The position numbers and the translations under genes were made by a program. Below the pieces are notes generated by a model. That model was not told the origin of the DNA and made no database searches. It saw only the letters and a program-made list of their open reading frames with translations. This document shows positions 26,101-38,100 of a stretch of 64,000 nt of DNA, piece by piece (positions within the stretch are counted from its first letter, which is position 1; each line of letters begins with the position of its first letter). The stretch is from Kuschelorhynchus macadamiae (taxonomy: Eukaryota > Arthropoda > Insecta > Coleoptera > Curculionidae), in assembly GCA_030620095.1 (NCBI GenBank), contig JAUTXW010001345.1:1005001-1069000 (forward strand), in the 5' to 3' direction.

Positions 26101-29100
26101 AACATTCTTCAATAGGAATGAAGCCAAAACAAGTAAATAAAACAAATGAAAATAGAATCTTGAAATCTGCATTTACTCATGCTAAAACGTTAGATATAAA
26201 ATCTCCAAAGTTTAAAGTGGGTGATCACGTACGAATAAGCAAGCATCGAGAGGCATTTTCAAAAGGTTACACACCAAATTGGTCAAATGAGATATTCCAC
26301 ATTAAAGAAGTTAAGATGACAAACCCTTGGACATATTTAATTCAAGACGAAGATAATCAGGACATTCTGGGTGGTTTTTATGAGCAAGAATTACTAAAAG
26401 TAAAGCATACCGATGTGTATCTTATTGAGAAGATTTTGAGAAGGAAAGGAAACAAAGTTTATGTGAAATGGTTAGGACTTGATAAAAAATATAATACATG
26501 GATTGATAAAAAAAATATTGTTTAATTAAATTGAAATTAAATTTTAGTTAAATTTGTTTTATTTCTGTTCCTCACTTTATGCTTTAGCTGATACAAATTA
26601 CAAAGTCTTAATGTGCTAATTAATTTCAAATAAAATTCACATTTACTAAACTAAAATTTTATTAAGTAAAACATCAAATACAATTTTTATTAAAACGTGT
26701 CAAATATATTTTATTTCTATGTTCCTCAGATAATATCGAATCTAGAATAAGTTTACAATCATTTATTCTTTTTTCAAAACGGAGTCTATCTAAGTACCAC
26801 ATCTGAAAGTTACTCCTACGGGCTTGTCTGTAAGCAAAGCTCCACTTCACTAACACATGCACCTTATTGTTCTCTTCCAGAAAAGATATTGTTTTCTTCG
26901 TAATATTTTCTTTTTGATCCATTTTCATTGTTTTCTTCGTAATATTTTCGTTTTGTTCCATTTTGCTTCAATTTGTTTTCCATTTGTTCAGGATATAAAG
27001 CAAGTAATTCCATCATAGTTGAAACATTTTCACTGTTAGGATTTTCTGTTGGACTTATTATATTATAAACATGCGTACACAAGTCGCCACAATCAGATGA
27101 AATATTATTTTGAAATATTTTGAAATATGTATTGAATTCTTGCCTTTTAAGTATAGATAATCTATAATCAATAATTTCCTTTAATCGCCACAAATTGTCC
27201 AAAGACTCTTGTCCTAAGTATATGAAGTGTGGGCCTTTTGTAATTTGTAGAACAGGGGTATCATTTATTTTCTGAACCTGCAGATGAATGTTGTTTATAT
27301 TCACACTGGTTTGATCAACTTGAGGAAAGTAGAAATTGTTTACAATAATTCCTTGATGAACACAAATGTCTTTCCAATTTTCTTCGGTTAGTGCTATTGA
27401 AAATCCAGTTTTTCCACCAATTACAATTTTTGGAGAAAAATCATTTAAACTAATGCCAACAAGAACAAATTTTGACAAAGAATTATTTAAAAAATAAATT
27501 TTTGAATTAAGAAGCGTTTCCAAAGGTTTATGAACCACGGCGTTGTTCATAATGACTAAACGAGACTGAAACATATTGTGTTATTCTTGTACTTAAATAT
27601 TCTCATCCCCACTTTCTTTAAAGTTTCGATTAAAATGGATTAATGAAAAAATAGATTTCCAGTTTGAAATTTGTAATAAAGATAAATAATTAAAATGGTA
27701 ATGTATAAAAATAATGCAAAGTTTAATGTAACACTAATGATGGAAAAGTAATAATTTTTGAATCGGTCATAATAATTGGTACAGTTGGGGGTTAAAATTT
27801 GTAACTGATTATTTTTAAACTCTAACCTTTCTATCCAATTTGTATCAAAAATAGATCGATTTGGATAATGATACAAAATTTTAAAAAATTTACTTGCATT
27901 TTCATTTCCATTTATTCGTTCCATCCAACTAATTGTACTATTGTTAATTAATCCAATTTTCATAAATTTACAATATTTACTTAGAGTGACGTCTGTTTTA
28001 TTAGAAAAACATATTTCACACTGTGTTACGCCAGGGGGATGATGAACATAAAAAACATTTTGGAAAATAAAATAAAGAAGAATAAATTGAGATCTACTGA
28101 TAGTCATTAAAACAAATTAATAATTATATTCCAAATTTATTAACATTAAGCAGATACTTTCACCACGAAAGCAAAAGCAGTTGTAAAAAAATAACAATAA
28201 AATACTTAATTTAAATATATGTAAAAGTTCATAAATAAGGATATTAATAATACTATATAAAATGTGTAGCTTGAAGACTTATTTTGAATGGTTACAATTA
28301 TTCGATTCCTATTTTTCCATAAACAGTTATTTAAATCACAATTCCTAGCAAATTTCTTATGCTCCACAATAGGATCATCATAACTTAACCAATCAAAAAT
28401 TTCAATACCACAATAAAAACATTTACAAATATCATTGATTGAAGTATAGTAAAAGCCAGCTCCAGCTAACACTTCTGGTCTCAATTTTCCTTTCCATTTT
28501 TTAAAAGTGGAAAGTCGTTTTTCATATGTTTTAAAATAACTGTTATCAATTTCTTTGTCAAAAGTTTCTATGCACATTTTGTGAAAGACTTATGAAGACT
28601 AACTTTGGTTTCAAAAACAACAAATTTAAATACCTTATAATATCTACATAAATATATCTAAATCTTCATGTTCTGCATTCCATTGATACAAAGCAATATC
28701 TTGGTGTCCCCAAGCTAATGTATTAAAACTATAGGGAATTTTATACCGCTTATCATCTTCGGAACTCAAAGCCAATTTATTAATTAACTCTGTAAAAATT
28801 GTATGTTGTCTAGATCGAAAAACATACATTGAACAAAAGGTTTTAGAATGATTTTCAACAACATCTTTATAATGAATAAAATCCAACTGCTTTTTAATTG
28901 CACTTTTTTTAACACCTTTTGCTTTTTTTGTTAAACTGTTTTCCGTTTTAATACAATATGCTTTTGCTCCAGTACCAAAGAAAGCAGTAATGGGTTCACC
29001 AGCATATTCATCTTTGAATTTTCCTATAACTGACTTTGTAATAGGCATTTCATGAATATTATTAAATTCATAATTAGATGTGTCAAATTTGTGAATATTT

Positions 29101-32100
29101 TTTATCATGTCAGAATAAATATTTGGAGTTGTGACTTCTAAAATGAACGAATCGGTATCGGTGTATAAAAGTGAAATATTTTCCTGATAAAGAGGTTTTA
29201 AAAAATTATAAAAGAAATCATACATGACAGTTTTAGATATATCTAATATTGAGAAGCCTACATATATTGGTTTATTGTAAGTAACTTGAATCTTTTGCAT
29301 TTGAATAGCTACCAAGTTTTCAGAAAATATTGTTAAGTCCTTGAAATATGGTTTTGCAATTAAATTCTCAGCACCATCTTTTCTTCTATTTTTTTCCCAC
29401 TCTGTAACAAGTCTTACGTCAATTCTCCTATCAACATTTTCCATAGTCTTGCCATAAATACTATTATTTGCCAACTTGTAAGTATTACGATCAAATTCAT
29501 TCTTTGAATCATTTCTTAATCTTGAATTCAAGTCTATATATTTTTTCAACCAATCAGATTGAGAAAACTGTAAAACTCTATGAACTTTAGTTAACTTGAG
29601 TCCATGTTCCAAACATTGTTTTAATAATTGATAGTGAATAACATATTTTGATTTATCATTTAAATTGGGTATTAATTTTATGCATTTAGAATTTGGCGGT
29701 TTAAAGTTTTCTGGACAAAACGGAAAATCGTTATGATAGGAATGTAGACTTGTAGGATATTCTAAATCAACTTCTAAAACATATCCCTTATTAGATTAGG
29801 TTAGGTTAGGTTAGGTTAGCTTCAGCAATACGGCATCGTCATTAACCCAAGTAAATGTGTTTTTGGCCAGTCCCAAGTCAAATTCCTAGGATATTGCGTC
29901 TCAAACGCAGGCACCCAACCACTGCCAGAAAAGGTCGAAACTATTCTGGCCTACCCAAAATCTGAAACGGCCAAGCAGCTTCGTCGCTTCCTGGGTATGG
30001 TAAATTTCTACCGGAGATTCATACCCAAAGCAGCTGAGATTCAAGCATCACTGAACACACTCCTCAAGAAAAAAATCAAAGGAAGATCTCCGTTACACTG
30101 GACCACAGAAGGTCTAGCCTCGTTCGAAGCCAGAAAGAAAACACTAGCCCAGGCTACCTTGTTGTCGCACCCAAATGTCAACGCACCCCTTGCTATATTC
30201 TGTGACGCTTTAGACTCTGCCATTGGCGCTGCCTTGCAGCAGTGGGTAAATGATCAGTGGCAACCACTTAGCTTTTTCTCCAAGAAGCTCAGTCCTACAG
30301 AGTGCAAATATGGCGCTTATGACCATGAGCTACTGGCCGCATACCTATCCGTCAAATATTTCAGACACATGGTGGAGGCAAGAAACGTTAGTATTTTCAC
30401 GGACCATAAACCACTGATATATGCATTTCGTTATAAGAAAAGCCAAGTATCACCTCGACAGTTCCGGTAACAGACCAGAACGGGCAGACATGTCCGGTTT
30501 CCCAGCCGCTTCCAGGCTGGATTGTCGTGAATCTCAATCACTGGCAGGGGGGTGTTGTGGCGACTGAATGTCTCCCACATTTGTCTGCCAAAGTTAAAAT
30601 TTGCGCATATCACACTGTATATATTTGTTTTTCTTTTCATTGTTACTGCATAACTTACTGTACATATTTATTTTATTTTACATTTACTTTTTTAATCTAG
30701 GCTAATTATCTATTGCTATTGAGAAATGTAACAATTTGTAGGTACTTAGTTTTCTGTACATAATTGTGGGAATTTCCATCGGCATTTAGAGTCTAATTTA
30801 GTTTTAAAGTTCTTGTATGCTATCCGTTAATTTTTATTTTTACAACACTTCTTTGTACGATTTTATGTTGTTGCACGTTCGATAATAGGAACCATCACCG
30901 ATAGTGAACTGTTTATTGCATTTAGGGTTTATGATAGGAAAATACCGAAACGACCCTTCTTAGTAAAGCTTTCTTTCCCATTTTACTATCTGTAATGAAT
31001 GTTTTTATTTTGACCATAGGAAAGTTTACGAAGATAGAAAAAAAACTCCTTTTGCCAACGAATAGGACCAATCAAAACGAGGAATTTTGGCACAGGGGGT
31101 GGAACTTTATGTTTCTTGAAATTTGTATTAATATTAGAGGAGGACTCTGTTTTTGGACTTGCGAGAAGTCGGATGTAAATTTTGTTGTTCTAGTTCAACA
31201 GACTTATTTTATTTCGTTTTAACAGTGTTTCAATAAACTCTCACAGTTCATAAAAAAAAAGGAATGTATTGGATATATAGCTAATCAAGCACACACATAC
31301 GTTCCTAAAAGGTGAATAAATGAATGTAAAAACTTAAATTTTAAGAGGTATATAATAAATATAGTTAGATGTTTGCTTGTTTATTTTCCCTAGTGAAGTA
31401 GCACTTCACCTACTTCACCTGAATAGCCGCCACTGGGGTGAATTTGCATTTGTGTATCTATTGTAGCATTCTCTTTATTATGAACATTTTACATGGAAGA
31501 AATTTTCATTGTAAATTTAATATTCTGGTGCTCATTTTTTTAGAACTTTATGGTATCTAACCCTCGAACTCACCAAACATTTTTGACTGGAGGTAATTTT
31601 CAACGTTTTATGTAGTACAGCAGACATCAATGGCAAATGAAATTAGAGTGCAATGGTAAATAATTTTTAGTTTGCCGATTTTTAGGGGTATGATTCATAA
31701 AATTAAATAAGAAATATATGAACAAAATTATTTTTTAATTACCTGTTATAATATAAGCATTCCTGCTCAGCATATTCAAGAAATGCTCCAGCATCCACAA
31801 GCAGCAATTACAAACACACAGACAAATTTTAGCCAAATGCACAAAACACGTATTGTTTTTTTTCTCTAACATTTTCTGCAGGGACGATATAATCAGTCTC
31901 AATATTTGTACAAAGGCAAGCAAGAAGGAACCCATGGCAACGGTTCCTAGGTGATACCTTGTTAAATTATAAAAACTTTCAGTGATTGGTGTTTGTAATT
32001 TCAATTTTTCCCTAAAACAAAGGGTATTTTATTCTAAAAAAATAAATAGATAAATAATGACCTTATATTGCAGAAGGTGTAAGTTTCCATAATAAGAATA

Positions 32101-35100
32101 TATGCTGCGTGTAACAAAAGTAAGACGACGGCGAAATATCTGAGGTACCTGAATTTAATGAAAATATGTACAGTTAGGTATAAAGTTATGCCGGATCCAA
32201 TAGCGCATTGCTACCAAGTTTACCATTTTCCTGTTATAAAAGATTTTTTTTAATGGAACACCCTATGTTATATTACTTTTTTTAAAATCTGCATAAAATT
32301 CTCAATATTTTTCATTAAGAGCACTTTATGAAAGTCAACAGTGTTTGTGAAAATAAGTCTAATATCCGTAATTTAATGTATTATCTTTTATTAAAATGCC
32401 TGCACATAAAAGCTTACCTGATATGTTTGACAATATCAGTTTTGTTGATTTACAAAAATGAATCTTTAACTGAAACCCAAAGATTTGAAATTTTAATTAT
32501 ACTGGGTTATGGGGATAGAATGCGAAACCTGCAAGATGTTTGTATCATTTTTAATGACAAAAATCCAATAACTAAACATGCTAAATCTGCCCTAAGTAAA
32601 AGTAACAAAAAATTTCGGGAAACTGAAAAGGTAAAAGATGCAGTACGTTCTGGCAAACCTAAAAGCGCAACAGATTGTAATAATGCTCTAAATGTTTTAA
32701 TCAGTTTAGAAGAAAATCCGCACCTTTCTACCAGAACATTAGGAATAGTCTCATACACGTCCGTAAACCGGCTTCTAAAAACCGAAGAGTTTCATCCATA
32801 CAAAATAATTTTGGTGAGAGAACTCTCTTACAAAGATCACTATAGGCGCTTGGAATTTTGTGACATCGTGATGTTGCTGTTTTTTTTTTAAATGGCTGGA
32901 AAAGTATAGCAAATGTTGTAAATCTCGGAATACCTCAATCATGAAAAAGATATCTAAACAAATGCTAAATAATAGATATAAATATCTAAACTTGAAATAG
33001 TGTTGCATCGCTACTCCCATATAGATTTATAAAACATCTAGTTGGAAAATAGTGTGGAAAAATTAATTGATATAGAATATAGCGTAGTTTTATGTGGCCG
33101 AGTTAGTTAATTTTAGGAACAGTCAATAAAAAAAGAACAGTCCATATATTTTAAAAGATAAGCCCGTCTACTACATAAATGTGACAACTATCTAAATATG
33201 AAAAGGCAACAAAAACATTACAACAGCTGCCTAATCGTTTTCGTTTTAGAGGTGACCAATAAGCAGGTACAAAGTCTCAAAACGAAGAAAAAAAAAATCG
33301 GGCAGGCTACAATTAAAAATTTCTCAAAAATCAGCCTTAACATCGATCGGACTAAATTTTGTACCAGTCTCTAGATAAGAAACATAAATATGTTACCAGG
33401 GTATTTACTTCTTCCGACCAAAATCACGTTTAGATGATAGAGGACTGAAAGTGAAATAATTGCTTATATGTGGGATACACTATGTACTATACTTGCATAT
33501 GTATATATTTAAAAATGTCTCAGTAAACTCTTTAATTTGATACCTGCCATGATTTATAACAACCTTTTATCCCATCTCGAAAATTTGACTTTTTGAAGTC
33601 GGTGTGAAACTAATAAATATAGTCCATAATTTTTTTAAGATGTATGCCTTTAAAGCACTTAATAAAAAAATGTGTGTTTTTAAGTTTGATGCCGACTTGA
33701 AAAAGTTAGATTTTTAAGATAGAATGAAATTAGACAAAAATAGCAGGTTGACCTGTTAAACTTCGCCTGCATATGTATACCGGGATTTTGAGTAAATTAA
33801 TTAATACTGCAACATAGAACAGAAGCTTTCATTCCTTTGGAGTAACTAAAAAATCATGGTTCTTGGGATTCATCACTTTCACATCTTTTCATCTACTGCT
33901 GGATATCGGCTTACCTCTCGCATATACCTATGCTATGTGTCTTAGATGTAATAATTATTTACACAGGTATATGGGACCTATAGTTTATCCCAAAACCCAT
34001 CAGAAAGCGAGCACATTATGTATTCTTAATAAAGTCTGCCTCAGCTCGGAATCGAGCCGGGGACCTTGAGCGCCGAACGGCAAACACACAGCCATTTGCG
34101 CCACGCTCGCCTTCTCTTGGGATTAGACCGTGTCAAAATAGAATCACTTTCTGACGTCGCCTTCGACTGCACAAGGCATTTCAACACACACACAAGAAAA
34201 TTGGACAATATTTGCGATCGCCAAAGATGTTATTCCTTGTTCCTGTGGCGATGTCTATATTAAAAAAATCGGACGATGGATCGTTACATTCATGTTCCTT
34301 AAGTCTAGTAGATATAGACTAAGTCAGGAACATGAACGATGTATTAGAAAGAAACAAATTGTACAATCTGGTGCATCTAAACAGCAACATCCTAAAATTA
34401 ATAGTCTACTGAAATTTTGTAAGTATCTCAATAATTTTAATAGAGATACAAGCTACAGTCTACAGCAAATGTGGTCAACCCTTGCTTAGATCAGGGCGTA
34501 ATTTCGGGACTTAATTAGGTTGTGGGCCGTAGGTAAGGAATATGTAGGTAGTAGTGAATAAAAATTCACACATTTTTTTATTTATTAATTATAATAGCAC
34601 AATCAAACATATAAAAACCAAATTAATTAAATGAGAGACTTGAGTTTGAAGATGATCAGTATTGGGGTCAATATCATTAGTACATAGGCGCAAACATCTG
34701 TAAGCCGATTACGATGCTTATTTTTATTAATTTTCATGCTTAAATGTACAAATTATTTTTCGTGCGAAAACTCTCAGCTATGGATACTTTTCTTCGGAAA
34801 GGTATGTTCTGTAAAATTCGCTTAGTTCTACCTCATAAACATTTAGATTTCAAATATGAGTCTTCTTGAAGCTCGATCAACTCCATTTGTAGGTGAAGCG
34901 TAGCATCTTCCACATTACCCTTACAAGGATTTGCGAAAATATTAAAAGCGCTATCTATATTCTTAAAATGGGAAAACCTATCAGTTAATTGCTCTAACAG
35001 TAGGTTCAGTTCTTCAGCATAGCGACCTTATTCAATGTTTTCGTGACTGGATAATATTAAAAAATGAAAACAGTTTTTACTTCTCATTTGCGTTTCCCAC

Positions 35101-38100
35101 AAGCCAGATTTCACAAAGTTACAGAGCCATGTTGGATCACAAATTTGTGGCAATGTTTTCTCTTTCATTTCCATAAAATCAGCTATTTCTTTTCTAAGGT
35201 CTTCGAATGACTTTGATGTTTTCGCTATTTTGGAACTAACTATAAAACTAGCTTTAACAACACTTGTGAATGGAAGATTTGTTGCTGTTTCCCTAAATTG
35301 GTAATGAGTTTTTTAATTGTATCCTTTCTTAACTGACCCGTTTCATTGCAGAACAAACACATAGGTGTATCACTGTGCATTATAAAAAAGTGTTCACCAA
35401 TTCATTTGTTTCGGAATTGACGATATTCTGTGTCCACTTTTCGGTTTTTTAAACTAGACATCGTGATAGATTTTTTTTCTTCTGAGCTGAATTTGCTTGA
35501 ATATTTCCCGCGTCTTTTCTTATCAGTTGTTAAGAAGTAATGAGTGGACTCGCGCGCTGAGCAGTTTATATATTACCTCAGAGCCGACTGTTACTCATAA
35601 CGCGTCGCTCGGAGCGCTTCAAGGTCGTCGGGCGGTTTCCCGAATTGTCAGGTTGGTTGACAGTAACTACGAATAAACTATGTGTGCTAAATCCTTAGTT
35701 TTTTTGCGTGTTATTTGAAATTTCTGAATCTTTCGCGGGCGAGATTGGATGCTACAGCATACGTGGAAACCGATAGTTACACCGGGTCACACTTTGGTGG
35801 AACACAAGTCGGGTGTACATAGCCATCCTAAATTTCTTTGAGCTCTTAGGGTGTTCCGATCTCGTGAAGTAAAAATTTCTAAATATGTATCTTGCAATCA
35901 AAGGGAAGCGTCTGATCCAAAGAATCATGAAATTAAGATTGCTATTATTACTATTATTGTTGTTATTATTATTAATATTAATATTATACGTATATAAACT
36001 ATTATATAATTAACTATTTTAAATTAATTACTAATCAAGTACCTCAAAAAATACCACTTTGATATTGCACCAGCAATAACCATATGCTGACATCCAATTA
36101 CAAATTGTACCATCCAAAGCATCGCAAATAAGTTTAGAAATTTAGCTGCTTCCATAAAACCATTCTTTTTGTAGTAGTAGACGTTTTCGCGTTTCTCTGT
36201 GAAATATCCAGCGCTACTTATCCATAGAGAGAAATAAATCCAGAGGGATATGGTAAAAATTAGGGAGAGAAATGTCTAAAATGCATTTAATTACTTATAT
36301 ATTCGATTATCAAGAAGTAAACGATATTATGGTGCAACAAATAATAGTGAATCCATTCCTCTGATTCATGTTTTTAGTACAACATATTTAAAAGTTTGTA
36401 TTTTATCATACAGGTTGAAGGTTAAGATAGTAATATTCTATATCCTAAGAGCAAAATATTGATGCTCACCAAGACTGGTTCGAAAAGCAATCCTGGCATA
36501 GCCGATATTGCTTTGCCAGCTTCCTGGAACAATTGAACTACCAATTTTATTCTTTTAACCATTACTAATATGACTAATATTATCACCAGCGTTATACAAG
36601 AGGATGCAATCGCCAATCCCAAAAACGTTTGTTTTTTCTCTTTGATTTCTGAATCCAGTTGCTCGAGATTCTTATATTCTTTCCATACTATCCTGAAACA
36701 GATTATTATTATCAAAAATAATGATTAACCTTTCCTCATGAGTCATTTTGAAATAGCAAAGTTGAGTAAAATCAGTTTTTGATGAACCGGCGTCAACAAA
36801 CATTTTATTAGTGTCAAAAATATGTTCCATTTTCTTTGAAACATGGTTTGACTACGGCATTTTCAGTTTCCTAAAAAATATAACTTATTATTCTTGTATT
36901 AGTTTTTGGCTCATTTCTATAGAAAATGAATAAATCTATGAGAGTGTCAAATTTGGGATACGTATTTTGCAACTCCAATGATTGACTCATTATTGAATGA
37001 CTAACATTTTTACTTACCATAAATAAATTGTAGCTCCTAAACAAGCACATACGACTCCTATTAATATTATCCAGACTAATAAGCCTGCCAAAAATGGGAA
37101 TAACAGAAGGAAGGCGAGTGATATTACTGAAAGAAAAAAAATAACAATTACTATGTAAGATATTCAATTCAAATTCACACACTGTCTTACTGGTCAGTGA
37201 AATAACAATTAATAATATGTGATATTAATAATAAAATTACAGATATAAGATGATGCACTACCTTATCTCAGAAGCGGTATGACGTTTAAAGAAAGTTTGT
37301 TACAAAATTGGTTCTTGGTTTAATTCATATGTTTCTGGGCCCGAAAAATAGAGCTCCGATCCGTTCCTGGTGATTTCATCCGACTTTTCGTTTACCACCT
37401 TTGCCTTTTCTAGTTCACTTAGAGCATCTCTGCATTCCTAGCTCTGAGCTCATCCTGCACTTAAGAGCCGCTTGACTGTCTGAATGAATACGGATTTCAC
37501 TTTGCACTCTCATTCTGAATTCGTCTTTTGTTGTTACTTGAAGTATGGCATAGACCTCGCCCTGAAAGACAATCGTGTGTCTTCCTAACGAAACGGCCTC
37601 TTTGACATCACGATCCGACCAATAAAATCAGCCTGATGGTGTGCCCAATTCTCCTCCCATTGATATCTTGTTTGAATTTTGATTTTGAAAAACTTGCTGG
37701 CCCTTAGACGACTGTCTGGAACAACGCCCTGGTGGATCCCCATCGAATTTTAGTGACGATTCTCATATAACCCGGGAGTGTTGGCTTTTTACTGCAGACT
37801 CCGCAAAAGTTCATCCTTTTGCAGGAGGACATGACTTCCTTTTTTATCAATACAGGAACCTTTGTAAATCCCAGCAAGACCTTAAGTGCGGCCCCTGGAT
37901 TAGTTCTTATTGCTCCGGAAAATCCTAAGCAAGCCAGTATTTAAAGTCCGCCCAGGTTTCAACAATATGTAACTTTTCTTCAACGACGGCCATCACTCCA
38001 CAGATCCATAGGCCGAATAAGCCAGTGGGGGCCTGGGGAGATAAACCCCATTTCCGAACTTTCACCCCAAGCAGTTGCCATATTATTGCCATTAACTTAT

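Larger units (their letters stand above)
17640..29793. mobile_element. Polinton/Maverick (adintovirus-like) element, right end truncated
   Basis: Large virus-like DNA transposon recognised by its gene set: capsid proteins, adenain-type protease, PLA2-domain protein, packaging ATPase, chromodomain integrase and protein-primed DNA polymerase B. The left end lies near 17640, after Gypsy gag; I could not define its terminal repeat. The right end is cut inside polB and joined to (TTAGG)n and Gypsy pol, so about 12 kb remains of a usual 15-20 kb. Genes run in compact divergent blocks with 1-50 nt spacers. Confidence 0.93.
15051..31435. mobile_element. hAT-2 element split by nested Gypsy and Polinton insertions
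   Basis: The left terminus CAGTGGCGGCT (15051-15061) and right terminus AGCCGCCACTG (31425-31435) are inverted repeats. Imperfect pairing extends inward over about 35 bp. They are flanked by identical 8-bp GGGTGAAT at 15043-15050 and 31436-31443. The transposase 3' part is at 15221-16734, and the remaining hAT sequence resumes at about 31309. The 14.6 kb between is younger insertion material. Confidence 0.92.
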
